A stretch of DNA of 64,000 nucleotides, taken from contig JAZGGH010000139.1 in NCBI GenBank assembly GCA_036480335.1, forward strand, positions 1 through 64,000. Direction: 5' to 3'. Under the pieces are notes generated by a model. It was not told the DNA's origin. It worked only from the letters and a program-made list of their open reading frames with translations, and ran no database searches. Source of the stretch: JAZGER01 sp036480335 (GTDB taxonomy: Bacteria > Pseudomonadota > Gammaproteobacteria > DSM-19610). This document shows, piece by piece, positions 54,819 to 63,241 of the stretch (positions within the stretch are counted from its first letter, which is position 1; each line of letters starts with the position of its first letter). Both the position numbers and the translations under genes were made by a program.

Positions 54819-55520
54819 ATGAGACAAGGGCAAAAAAAACGAAATTACTACCAGATATTGCAAGTTCAGCCGGATGCGCCCGACGCAATTATCCGTGCCA
54901 GCTATCGTGCTCATATGCAAACTCTGGGCATGCATCCCGATCTCGGTGGAGATGCCGAACAGGCAGCCTTACTGAATATCGCCTACCAGACTCTGATCAA
55001 TCCGGATAAGCGGCGAGAATATGATCGTGCACTATTAGCAGAAGAGCTGAGTCAGCGAACAGAGCAACGCAATAAACCTCAGCCGGTCACTGCCACAACC
55101 TGTTGTCCATTTTGTCATCATTCATGTCAAAGCCAAATAGCCTCGCAGGAAAGTTTGTGTACTCGCTGCCGTAGTCCATTGTATGCCGCTAGACAGATGC
55201 AACCCGATGAGCTGCAAAGCAAGCGCGCTATTTCTCGCATTAGCAAGAATACCCCAGTCATGTTCTATACTGAATGGCCCCAGCCACAGCCGCACCAGGG
55301 CATTATCCGCGATATTTCACCTCATGGATTGCAGGTCTATGCGGCTATAGATGTTTCGCTCTCCAGTAAACTGAAGCTAGTGAATCAGAAATTCCAGGGG
55401 ATAGCCGAATGCGTCAGTTGCCAGCAGGATGAAACAACGGACGGCTATCGACTGGGGCTGATATTTGTCACGCTTGCCTATCAACAGCAAACGGGTAATT
55501 TTTTGTCGATGACGATCTAG
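54819..55520 (+). CDS. J-domain/zinc-ribbon/PilZ fusion protein
   Basis: 233 residues. An N-terminal J domain (about 8-70, His39-Pro-Asp41) would stimulate DnaK. A zinc ribbon (Cys96..Cys99 and Cys114..Cys117) follows. The C-terminal part looks like PilZ, with both cyclic-di-GMP motifs: RAISR (136-140) and DISPHG (165-170). A cyclic-di-GMP-controlled co-chaperone is inferred, perhaps acting on the neighbouring ATPase. The TAG stop is the first three bases of an inverted-repeat element, so the original C-terminus may have been longer. Confidence 0.75.
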   Translation: MRQGQKKRNYYQILQVQPDAPDAIIRASYRAHMQTLGMHPDLGGDAEQAALLNIAYQTLINPDKRREYDRALLAEELSQRTEQRNKPQPVTATTCCPFCHHSCQSQIASQESLCTRCRSPLYAARQMQPDELQSKRAISRISKNTPVMFYTEWPQPQPHQGIIRDISPHGLQVYAAIDVSLSSKLKLVNQKFQGIAECVSCQQDETTDGYRLGLIFVTLAYQQQTGNFLSMTI

Positions 55521-55662
55521 CAGGCTGTTGAAAAACCCTCATGCGGCACAATCCTGCGTTAAAAATCGGCTCAAAATACTCATGGACTGCGTGTACACTG
55601 CACTTTTTCGCCAATTTTTGCCTTGTCTTGCGCTCGCCTGAGATTTTTTCAACAATCTGCTA
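55518..55662 (-). mobile_element. MITE-like inverted-repeat element, copy 3
   Basis: 145 bp, TA-flanked, same family and orientation as copy 1, with ends GCAGGCTGTTGAAAAA and TTTTTCAACAATCTGC. It begins at the stop codon of the J-PilZ gene. Confidence 0.85.
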
Positions 55663-55686
55663 GCAGGCTTTTTCAACAGCTTGCTA
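55663..55686. repeat. Extra solo end of the inverted-repeat element
   Basis: GCAGGCTTTTTCAACAGCTT plus GCTA repeats the terminal sequence directly after copy 3, as if a second element had been lost except for its end, or a tandem end were used. Confidence 0.6.
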
Positions 55687-55753
55687 GAGTGTTTTCTAAA
55701 AAGTCAGGGTTTCTGACTGGCAAGCCTGGCCTGCAGTATGTTTTAATTTCCCC

Positions 55754-57070
55754 ATGTCTGATCTTCCTTATTCAATTAAACAACAGCTTCCCGATGCCAG
55801 TGCCTATTGGGTAGCACTGAGTGGTGGGCTGGATTCAAGCGTATTGCTGCATGTTCTGGCATCAATGCAGGATTCGTTGTCGGGGCCGTTAGGCGCGGTG
55901 CATGTTGATCATCAGTTGCAGGCGTGTTCGGCTGACTGGGATGAGCAGTGTCGGGTAGTTTGTGCTTCGCTTGGGATCAGATATCAAGGGTTGCAAGTGG
56001 ATGTCGATACCGAGGCAAGCGCGGGTCCGGAAGCGGCAGCGCGTGATGCACGCTATGCCGCATTGCGACAGTGGTTACCAGAGAAAGCGCTATTGTTAAC
56101 GGCGCATCATGAACGTGATCAGGCGGAAACGCTATTATTGCAGTTATTACGCGGTGCAGGTAGCCGGGGTTTGTCGGCGATGCCGGTGATCTCTGATTTT
56201 GCAGCAGGGCGTTTGCTACGGCCGATGCTGTTGGTTTCGCATACGCAGATCAGGGAGTATGCCGAAACTCATGCTCTGACATGGATTGAAGATCCCAGTA
56301 ATGCGTCGCTGACCTTTGACCGAAACTTTCTGCGCCACCAAATTTTCCCCTTATTGCAGCAACGCTGGCCATCAACTGAGCGGCTGATGGCTCGCGCTGC
56401 CGGTCATCAGGCTGAGAGTGCCATGATCGCTGCAGAACTGGCAGATATTGATCTTGAGTCCTGCCAGATTGTTGGGCAAGAGGAATTGTCAATCATGGCG
56501 AGCAGGCGGCTATCAATGCTTCGTCAGAAAAACCTGCTGCGACACTGGATACATAAAGCCGGCTATCTGTCGCCATCGGCAGTGGTGTTAGCGCGGTTAA
56601 TCAATGAAGTCATTCAGGGCAGGGAAGATGCGAAACCACTGGTGCGTTGGTCAACGGCTGAGGTTCGCCGTTATCGGGATGCTGTTTATTTGATGGAACA
56701 GGCAAATCCACCCATGCTTGAAGCCACCTATGACTGGCAACCTGATCAGACGTTGCAACTCCCGCACGGGCAATTAACGCTAGAATCCAAACCTGGAGCG
56801 GGCCTTTCCCCGAACATCCTGAAACACGGCGTAAGGGTTGGATTTCGGCAGGGTGGCGAAAAGCTGTTACCCGCTAACCGACAGCATCGACAGACACTGA
56901 AAGCCTTGTTTCAGGACGCAGGTATTCCGCCGTGGCATCGCCAGGGTTGGCCGTTAGTGTTTCAGGGGGATAGATTGATTGCGGTTGCAGGTGTTTGTGT
57001 GGTTGAAGGGTTTCAGGCGAGTGTTGGGGAATCTGGCCGGGTGTTGCGCTGGCGTCCGGACATGGGATAA
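55754..57070 (+). CDS. tilS: tRNA(Ile)-lysidine synthase TilS
   Basis: A 438-residue protein. The PP-loop SGGLDS is at residues 23-28, followed by HHERDQAETLLLQLLRGAGSRGL, the family signature, and a C-terminal TilS domain (VGFRQGGEKLLP). It modifies C34 of tRNA-Ile to lysidine so that it reads AUA, an essential step. Converges with the fusion gene on the other strand, 37 bp apart. Confidence 0.96.
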   Translation: MSDLPYSIKQQLPDASAYWVALSGGLDSSVLLHVLASMQDSLSGPLGAVHVDHQLQACSADWDEQCRVVCASLGIRYQGLQVDVDTEASAGPEAAARDARYAALRQWLPEKALLLTAHHERDQAETLLLQLLRGAGSRGLSAMPVISDFAAGRLLRPMLLVSHTQIREYAETHALTWIEDPSNASLTFDRNFLRHQIFPLLQQRWPSTERLMARAAGHQAESAMIAAELADIDLESCQIVGQEELSIMASRRLSMLRQKNLLRHWIHKAGYLSPSAVVLARLINEVIQGREDAKPLVRWSTAEVRRYRDAVYLMEQANPPMLEATYDWQPDQTLQLPHGQLTLESKPGAGLSPNILKHGVRVGFRQGGEKLLPANRQHRQTLKALFQDAGIPPWHRQGWPLVFQGDRLIAVAGVCVVEGFQASVGESGRVLRWRPDMG

Positions 57071-57107
57071 CTCTCTCTCATAAGTCGCTGATTCGATCAC
57101 AGCAGGT

Positions 57108-59942
57108 CTAGCGCAAATTGCTGGTCTCTGATGTGGTTGTCTGGTGATGCAATGCAGGTTCCACTGCTTTTGCCATTGCCGTTTCATTTAATGTCTTGCC
57201 CAGAAAATGATTCACCTTTTCGGCAACTGTTTTCGGTTGAATCAGGGTTTCATGGTAGTTGATTGACAGGGTCTGGATCTTTCCTTCATGTTTTTCGAGC
57301 GTTTTCCTGATGTCAGTGATCTGTTTTTTATAGGTGCTAGCAAGCGTGAGGTCAGAAATATGTGCGCCTGTTTTACCTGATTGCACAAGCATTTTTTTCT
57401 GAGAATTGATGATCTCTGAGAGAGGCCTTTCCATGAAGATAATGCGGTATTGATAGCGAGTACCGAGTTGAGGTAATAATTGGGCAATGATTTTAATGCC
57501 TTTGCCTTTGGCATTATCGAGCCATTGAATGTCTTTCGCCATGCTTTTTACAGGTTCGTATTCGTAGTAGCCTTTTTGGTTATGTGAATCAGGCCTGCGG
57601 GTATTATCCGTTAGCAAAGAAAGTCCACCGGCTTCCAGCATTTGCATCATCATCGACGTACCCGATCTTGGTAATCCCGAAACGATAATGATTGTTTCTT
57701 CAGCCTGGATGTCTGTATCTGTTTGTAGTATGTCTTCAAAAGATATGGTGTCGGATAAGTCAGTAACTCCTTGTTCAGAAACGTCGTCGATAGAGAAGAG
57801 TGTTTGTCGATGTTTGCGAATAGTTTTGCGCGCTTCTTTGGCAAGTTGTTTGTGATGGTTTGCCATTGTCGGATTGTATAATCTGTTTTTGTAAATATAC
57901 GCGAGGCGTTTGTGAGCGGCCGGAAAGAGCGGGTTCTGCTGAATTGCACGCTCTAATGCCAGGATGGCCTCCGGTATTTTTTTGCAACGATGCAGCGCAA
58001 TGCCATGGAGAAAATGTGCTTTTGGATTATGAAATATCAATCCCAGTGATGTCTGTATTTCAGTAAGCGCCTGTTTGTTTTTTCGTTGTGCCAGACAGGT
58101 TTGGCACAACCCCAGGTGAGCATAAGAGTTGACAGGATCAATGGCCAGAGCCTGCTGAAAGCAGGCTTCAGCATCTTGCCAGTGTTTCAGTTTTAAATGA
58201 ACATTGCCGGTGAGTTGGTGCAAGCTGGGCAGATTGTGTACCTGGACGCTTTGGGCTTTTTGTATGGTTTGCAATGCGGCTTCATACTTGCCTTCCGCCA
58301 CTTGAAGTTTAGCGGTTAACCAGCGAATAGAATCGGTATTGATGCCGGCTTTTTTTAACAGTTTCACATAGGCTTTTCGCTCGTCGGGAGAAGTATCCTG
58401 AATGGTCTTTCCTTCCGCTTCCAGTTTGTTGTTAATGGCTGCCAGCTCATTGGTGGCTTCTTCTGCATACCGTTTTTTGTTGGCGATTAATGCGGTCAAT
58501 GTTGTGGCAGCTTCACTGACCAGATCCATGGATAGATAACAGTCAAATAATTTCACAGCAAATCGGCTTTCATCAGGATTATTAGACAGCAAGTCCCTGA
58601 ACAAAATAGCCGCTTTATCGAATTGCTGTGCATCCATATAGTCTCTGGCTAAATTATAATTGAGTTCTCTCACTGTATTTGATACGACGAGCTTCTGGTC
58701 AGTATCAACAGAATCAATGTAACCAAGGTCAATGAGTTGTTGAAGCGCCTCGTGATTGTCGACAGGAGCTACATGCAGTTCGTCAGGCAGTTCGCCGGTA
58801 TCACCCGATATGCTGTCCCAGGAATCAATGTATTCCGGCTCCACTGGCGTATTGAAAGCATTCAATAACGGTTTACCATCCATGTCTCGTCCGAGTGGCA
58901 AACCCAGTAATGTGAGGACGGTTGGGGTGATATCAAGCAAGCTTGCACCAAACACCAGATCGTCATGTTTGATGCCAGGCCCACAGGCAGCAAATATTCC
59001 AAATGGCCGGTGTTCTGATGCAGGCCCAGCAGGTTCATTGGGTAACTGTCGTGGCCGTAAGTGATCGGGATGAAAGCCATGATCGGAGACAATGATAATG
59101 GTGGTGTCGTCTCCAGCAAGTTGCATATATGTTCCCAGCATCAGGTCATGAAACTGGTAGGCACCGTTGATGACGTCTTTATAAATTTCATAGTCAGTTT
59201 CAGAAACCCACTCCAGGCGAGGCGGGTGATAACGCATGAAGCCATGACAGAAGTGATCAATAGCATCAAAATAAACACCCATGAAATTCCAGGGTTCGAG
59301 TTGCATGATCGCTGTCGCTGCCGCATGTACTGATGCACATTCGGCGAGTAGCTTGGCGACAGTGCCGATTCTCCGATCAGTCTTCTGGTCAACTTTATGC
59401 GCTAGAGGTACAAAAGGTAAAATTTGTTCGGCCTCAAGTTCGCCTGGATGTATCCGGAGTTCGGATAGCGGTTTAATTAGCTGTGGTGGGTGAATGTCTT
59501 CATGTGATAGTGGCCAGTCAGCACCACGTTTGCCCGTAGTCTGATGGTAATGGTTGGAAACCATGACACCGTTGATTGGCTCCACAGGGCGACTTGGCCA
59601 CCAGCCGATGACGTTCGACTTAAGGCCATTCTGGTTTAGAATGTTCCAGATTGCTTTGGTTTTTCTTCCCAGTGAGGTAATCGGCCGGATTCCACCCGTT
59701 TGTGGATCTGGCTCGGTAAAACCGTGAATGCCATGTTTTCCGGCGCGTTTTCCCGTTGCGATTGAGGTCCAGAGCATTGGAGACAATACAGGGTATAAGG
59801 TTGCCAGATTGCCCATAACGCCTCGTGATACGAGGCGTTCCAGGTTTGGCATCTTGCCTTCATCCATCAAAGGACTGATTATTTTCCAGTCTGCTGCATC
59901 CCAGCCTATAAGAAGGACTTTCTCTGTCAGTGGGGCAGACAT
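57108..59942 (-). CDS. Alkaline phosphatase-superfamily/TPR/sulfotransferase fusion
   Basis: 944 residues in three parts. Residues 1 to about 390 resemble type I phosphodiesterase/nucleotide pyrophosphatase: metal-site Asp15 in LLIGWDAADW, a nucleophile at Ser54 (aligned; Thr59 possible), GKHGIHGF and SDHGFHPDH. Residues about 430-700 form TPR-like helical repeats (WQDAEACFQQALAIDPVNS). Residues 749-944 resemble a P-loop sulfotransferase with LPRSGTS at 757-763. No signal peptide is seen. The fusion suggests transfer or removal of sulfate or phosphate on a glycan or protein target; this is an inference. Confidence 0.75.
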   Translation of the reverse strand: MSAPLTEKVLLIGWDAADWKIISPLMDEGKMPNLERLVSRGVMGNLATLYPVLSPMLWTSIATGKRAGKHGIHGFTEPDPQTGGIRPITSLGRKTKAIWNILNQNGLKSNVIGWWPSRPVEPINGVMVSNHYHQTTGKRGADWPLSHEDIHPPQLIKPLSELRIHPGELEAEQILPFVPLAHKVDQKTDRRIGTVAKLLAECASVHAAATAIMQLEPWNFMGVYFDAIDHFCHGFMRYHPPRLEWVSETDYEIYKDVINGAYQFHDLMLGTYMQLAGDDTTIIIVSDHGFHPDHLRPRQLPNEPAGPASEHRPFGIFAACGPGIKHDDLVFGASLLDITPTVLTLLGLPLGRDMDGKPLLNAFNTPVEPEYIDSWDSISGDTGELPDELHVAPVDNHEALQQLIDLGYIDSVDTDQKLVVSNTVRELNYNLARDYMDAQQFDKAAILFRDLLSNNPDESRFAVKLFDCYLSMDLVSEAATTLTALIANKKRYAEEATNELAAINNKLEAEGKTIQDTSPDERKAYVKLLKKAGINTDSIRWLTAKLQVAEGKYEAALQTIQKAQSVQVHNLPSLHQLTGNVHLKLKHWQDAEACFQQALAIDPVNSYAHLGLCQTCLAQRKNKQALTEIQTSLGLIFHNPKAHFLHGIALHRCKKIPEAILALERAIQQNPLFPAAHKRLAYIYKNRLYNPTMANHHKQLAKEARKTIRKHRQTLFSIDDVSEQGVTDLSDTISFEDILQTDTDIQAEETIIIVSGLPRSGTSMMMQMLEAGGLSLLTDNTRRPDSHNQKGYYEYEPVKSMAKDIQWLDNAKGKGIKIIAQLLPQLGTRYQYRIIFMERPLSEIINSQKKMLVQSGKTGAHISDLTLASTYKKQITDIRKTLEKHEGKIQTLSINYHETLIQPKTVAEKVNHFLGKTLNETAMAKAVEPALHHQTTTSETSNLR

Positions 59943-59990
59943 AAATCAGTGCTTGTGAACTGGATTTCTACAAGCAAAGTGCACAACACG

Positions 59991-60764
59991 CTATCGTGGA
60001 GAGATCGATGCTTTGCGTTTGGAGCGCCAGCCAGTGACGCCTAGCGCGCCAAGTCCAAGCAATGTTAATGGCAGGGCTGCGGGAAGCGGAACAGCTGAGG
60101 TTGCACCTGCCCGAATGCCAACACCTGCCGTGTTTTCAAAAGCCCATTCTTGAATGGTCACGTCGCCTGCACTCACATCCATGTTAATTCGTGCCCAACC
60201 AGCGAGTTCGTCATTGCTGGAATCCGTGAAGACAAACCCGATAATGCCGTCTTCCTGATCGTTGAAATCCTGCGCGACCAGCTCATTGCCGTTTACAAAA
60301 CCATCAGGCTGATCTCGTAACAGGAAGGCACCAGCGCCATTGAGTTCATGAGGAGCGCCAATGGCATTTTCTACTAGTGTATTCGCAGGTAAATTTGCGA
60401 GCCTGGGACTGGCGGGATCAAGATTAAAGACTAGCTTGTTAGTGCCTGAGCCTTTTACTCCCATATCTGTTTGGTAAACAGTAATAAAGCCCGCTCCGCC
60501 TGTGCCTAATCCGTAGCTGGATTGGGTTGAGAAAGTAGACTTGTCATGAAACAGAGTAAAATCAACCGTCCCATCATTATCAATATCCCACTCAACGTCA
60601 TTGCCGGTAATATTGCTCGAAAAGGAGTTTGAGGTGTCAAAGTGTGTGATAGCAGCCTGGCCAGTCGCAGGCAATATCGCCAATGCAGATACGGATGCTG
60701 TAACCAGAGAGATTTTTTGGCTGCAAGATAACGTGGCGTGTTTACCTGGAGTTTTGTGTTCCAT
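59991..60764 (-). CDS. VPLPA-CTERM sorting-domain protein
   Basis: 257 residues: N-terminal signal peptide after a basic start, a beta-rich body (DNDGTVDFTLFHDKST) and a C-terminal exosortase-type tail: VPLPAA, a hydrophobic helix (ALPLTLLGLGALGVTGW) and a basic end (RSKRK). Such proteins are sorted by an exosortase and often work with exopolysaccharide. The same type of tail ends the partial gene at the right edge. Confidence 0.85.
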   Translation of the reverse strand: MEHKTPGKHATLSCSQKISLVTASVSALAILPATGQAAITHFDTSNSFSSNITGNDVEWDIDNDGTVDFTLFHDKSTFSTQSSYGLGTGGAGFITVYQTDMGVKGSGTNKLVFNLDPASPRLANLPANTLVENAIGAPHELNGAGAFLLRDQPDGFVNGNELVAQDFNDQEDGIIGFVFTDSSNDELAGWARINMDVSAGDVTIQEWAFENTAGVGIRAGATSAVPLPAALPLTLLGLGALGVTGWRSKRKASISPR

Positions 60765-61141
60765 GATTACCGTCCTGTTTTTATGTCAGAAAGATCTTGA
60801 ATCAAGACTACCCCAGACGTTTGATTTTTGCAATTAGACTATCTAATACATAATAACGTTATATTCTAATTTTGAGACGTTCCTGGCTGGGTAGGCGTTA
60901 GCGAACAAATTTTGTGTACAACACACTGCATCTCCTGGTTTCGGCATCGGTACCAGCATGTCGGAATCATTGCGTATTCGGGAAGGTGAATGGGCGCATG
61001 TTTACTTATGTTGATTGTTTTTTAATGGTATAAATTTCAATGCTTCTCGAGTGGTTTTTAGGCTGGTTCTTTAAGCATAGATAACTTAATTCTAGCCCCT
61101 GGATTTTTAGGGGCTAAAAAATTAATAACAAATGAGGTCAT
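60765..61141. other. Intergenic region between divergent genes
   Basis: 377 bp without a gene, holding promoters for both directions. Next to the VPLPA-CTERM gene is a palindrome, TCTTGA-A-TCAAGA (60795-60807). A hairpin (61093-61116) precedes the GH26-like gene. No convincing sigma-54 site (GG-N10-GC with TTGC) was found on either strand. Confidence 0.45.
61093..61116 (+). repeat. Inverted repeat in the leader of the GH26-like gene
   Basis: TAGCCCCT (61093-61100) and AGGGGCTA (61109-61116) form a perfect 8-bp stem with an 8-base loop, followed by A-rich rather than T-rich sequence, 25 bp before the start codon. It may be an operator or a translation-control hairpin. Confidence 0.55.
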
Positions 61142-63190
61142 ATGAAAAATTTTAATCCATTGAAATATATGCTATGCCTGTCAACACTATTATGGAGTAC
61201 GACAGGTTTTTCAGATGTGAAATTACTGCCCCCTGCAGGCAATAAAATCTATTTTTCTGCTAATCCGGGATTCGTCAACGAAGATCAGATCGTAAAACAA
61301 AAAATAACGGAATTTAACAACAAAGCCGGTAAAAAAATTGTCTGGGCATATTTTTCAAATCACTGGGTTAATGGTATTCATTATCCTGCGACGGGTATTC
61401 AGAAAATTATTGATACAGGGACAATCCCTTTTGTCAGGATGATGCCTGCTAAATTCATAAACTATGATGTGTGTGAGCAAATATTGTCACCGGCTTATAA
61501 CGAAGCAAATTTGCGCAAATGCGATGCTCTGAAGTTGCCGGGTACTGTTTATACTCTGAAAAAAATAGTTAGTGGTGACTTTGATCGCGAGCTGGAAAAA
61601 TGGGCCGATGATGCAAAGGCCCAATATAATCGGGACCCCAAAAAAACACCTCTGCTGATTGATTTCGGGCCTGAGATGAATGGTTACTGGTTTGCCTGGG
61701 GAGGCGCGCATCAAAGTCCACAGGATTTCAAGAATGCCTACAGGCACATTATTGATCTATTCAAGCGTCGTGGTGTAAAGCATGTGACCTGGTTTTTCCA
61801 CCCGGATTTGTCAGTTAGCCATCTTCACCGAGCCTATTTTGATCCGAAGTTATATTATCCGGGTGATGATTACATTGACTGGATCGGTTTCAGTCTTTAT
61901 GGCGCACAATCAATCCATGATGGCTGGAAAAATTTCAGCGATGCCCTGAATACAAATTACAATCGATTTTCGACAATCAGTGCGACTAAACCATTGGCAA
62001 TTCTGGAATATGCGGTCACCGATTTTCATGCTGATGGAACAAAATCTGACTGGCTCCGAAAAACATTCTCCAAATTTCGTACTGAAGGCCGCCTCAAGGC
62101 CGTTTCATACTGGAATGAAAAGGCGATCAATTGGCCGGGATCGCATCTGGAGATTGATTCCTCCCCAACGAGTTTGAGAATATTCCGTAATCTGGCTGCA
62201 AATCCTCAATTTGTATCAAAACCCGTTTTAGGTGGAGCAGGCGGTGGAGGTGGGAATGTCTTTGCAGGTATTTCCCCGACAGGCCAGGTATCTGACTCGA
62301 TCCAGTTTATCTGGAACGCAAAAGCGGGAACAGTGAATTATGAACTTGTTTATGGCCGGGGTAATCAGACGCCGGTGGCTATTGATTTACTGCCGTCAGA
62401 TCTCGGTTGTGCGGGGTCAGCAACCTGTACTTATGCGTTGCCTTCAGCTCTGGCTGATGGGCAGGGTTATTACTGGTATGTCGCAGCCTATGATTCAGCC
62501 TGGAACCTGCTCGGAAAAATAGACAGACTTAATTTTTCTGTCTCTTCGTCATCGCCTGCAGGCAGTGGCATATTGGGTGATTATGTCTGGTCTGATCAGA
62601 ATGGCAATGGCAGGCAGGACAGTACCGAGTCAGGTCTGGCGAATGTCACCATCCATCTGCAAACCTGTGATGGCAGCCCCCTGACTTCCATAACTTCTGC
62701 TAACAATGGTGCTTATGCTTTCAGCAATCTTGCGCCAGGGCGTTATCAGATGCAGTTTGTATTGCCAGCAGGGCATAGCTTTAGCTCGGAAAAAGCGGCT
62801 GGAAATTATCGTCTGGATAGTAATGCTAATGTCAGTACGGGTCTTAGCCCCTGCTATTCCGTTGCAAAAGGACAAAAACGAAAGGCTGTAGATGTAGGCA
62901 TGGTGCCTGGAAGCGATACAGCAGATAACATTACGTTGAAGAACGCGATTTACTTCAGAAGCAGCAGAAAATTGTGGATCAGGGCGGTATCGGATGCGAC
63001 ACCCGCCGGTTCATCAGGTATCACGGTCTCAATGAAGATCAATGGTGTTGAAACCCGTCTCGGACAGATTGGTTGGAAAGCCGCAAAAGGTGTTTACCAG
63101 CAAGTATTTCTGAATGTCGCACAACCGGATTCAATTATCCTGCGCAGTGGTCAGGGTGGGGTAGTCAGTGGATCGGTTATCATTAAATGA
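61142..63190 (+). CDS. Secreted GH26-like glycosidase with C-terminal Ig-like and SdrD/Cna-B domains
   Basis: 682 residues with a signal peptide (residues 1-24). The catalytic part (about 30-355) resembles GH26 beta-mannanase-type enzymes: Glu178 in DFGPEMNGYWFAWGG (acid/base) and Glu289 in LAILEYAV (nucleophile). A fibronectin-like domain (about 375-470), an SdrD/Cna-B-like domain (GDYVWSDQNGNGRQDSTE) and a C-terminal beta-rich domain follow. There is GAGG before the ATG. It probably acts on an extracellular beta-glycan. No CTERM tail is present, unlike the next gene 51 bp downstream, which may be in the same operon. Confidence 0.75.
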   Translation: MKNFNPLKYMLCLSTLLWSTTGFSDVKLLPPAGNKIYFSANPGFVNEDQIVKQKITEFNNKAGKKIVWAYFSNHWVNGIHYPATGIQKIIDTGTIPFVRMMPAKFINYDVCEQILSPAYNEANLRKCDALKLPGTVYTLKKIVSGDFDRELEKWADDAKAQYNRDPKKTPLLIDFGPEMNGYWFAWGGAHQSPQDFKNAYRHIIDLFKRRGVKHVTWFFHPDLSVSHLHRAYFDPKLYYPGDDYIDWIGFSLYGAQSIHDGWKNFSDALNTNYNRFSTISATKPLAILEYAVTDFHADGTKSDWLRKTFSKFRTEGRLKAVSYWNEKAINWPGSHLEIDSSPTSLRIFRNLAANPQFVSKPVLGGAGGGGGNVFAGISPTGQVSDSIQFIWNAKAGTVNYELVYGRGNQTPVAIDLLPSDLGCAGSATCTYALPSALADGQGYYWYVAAYDSAWNLLGKIDRLNFSVSSSSPAGSGILGDYVWSDQNGNGRQDSTESGLANVTIHLQTCDGSPLTSITSANNGAYAFSNLAPGRYQMQFVLPAGHSFSSEKAAGNYRLDSNANVSTGLSPCYSVAKGQKRKAVDVGMVPGSDTADNITLKNAIYFRSSRKLWIRAVSDATPAGSSGITVSMKINGVETRLGQIGWKAAKGVYQQVFLNVAQPDSIILRSGQGGVVSGSVIIK

Positions 63191-63241
63191 TATCCGCTAT
63201 AAGAATCAATACCTGTATATACACAAACTAAGGAAATAGAA

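Noticed and set aside
60795..60807. Palindrome TCTTGA-A-TCAAGA as a defined operator
   Set aside because: It is too short and solitary to assign to a regulator; it is noted only in the gap description.
61093..61125. Hairpin before the GH26-like gene as a terminator
   Set aside because: No T-run follows on either strand; the plus-strand flank is A-rich.
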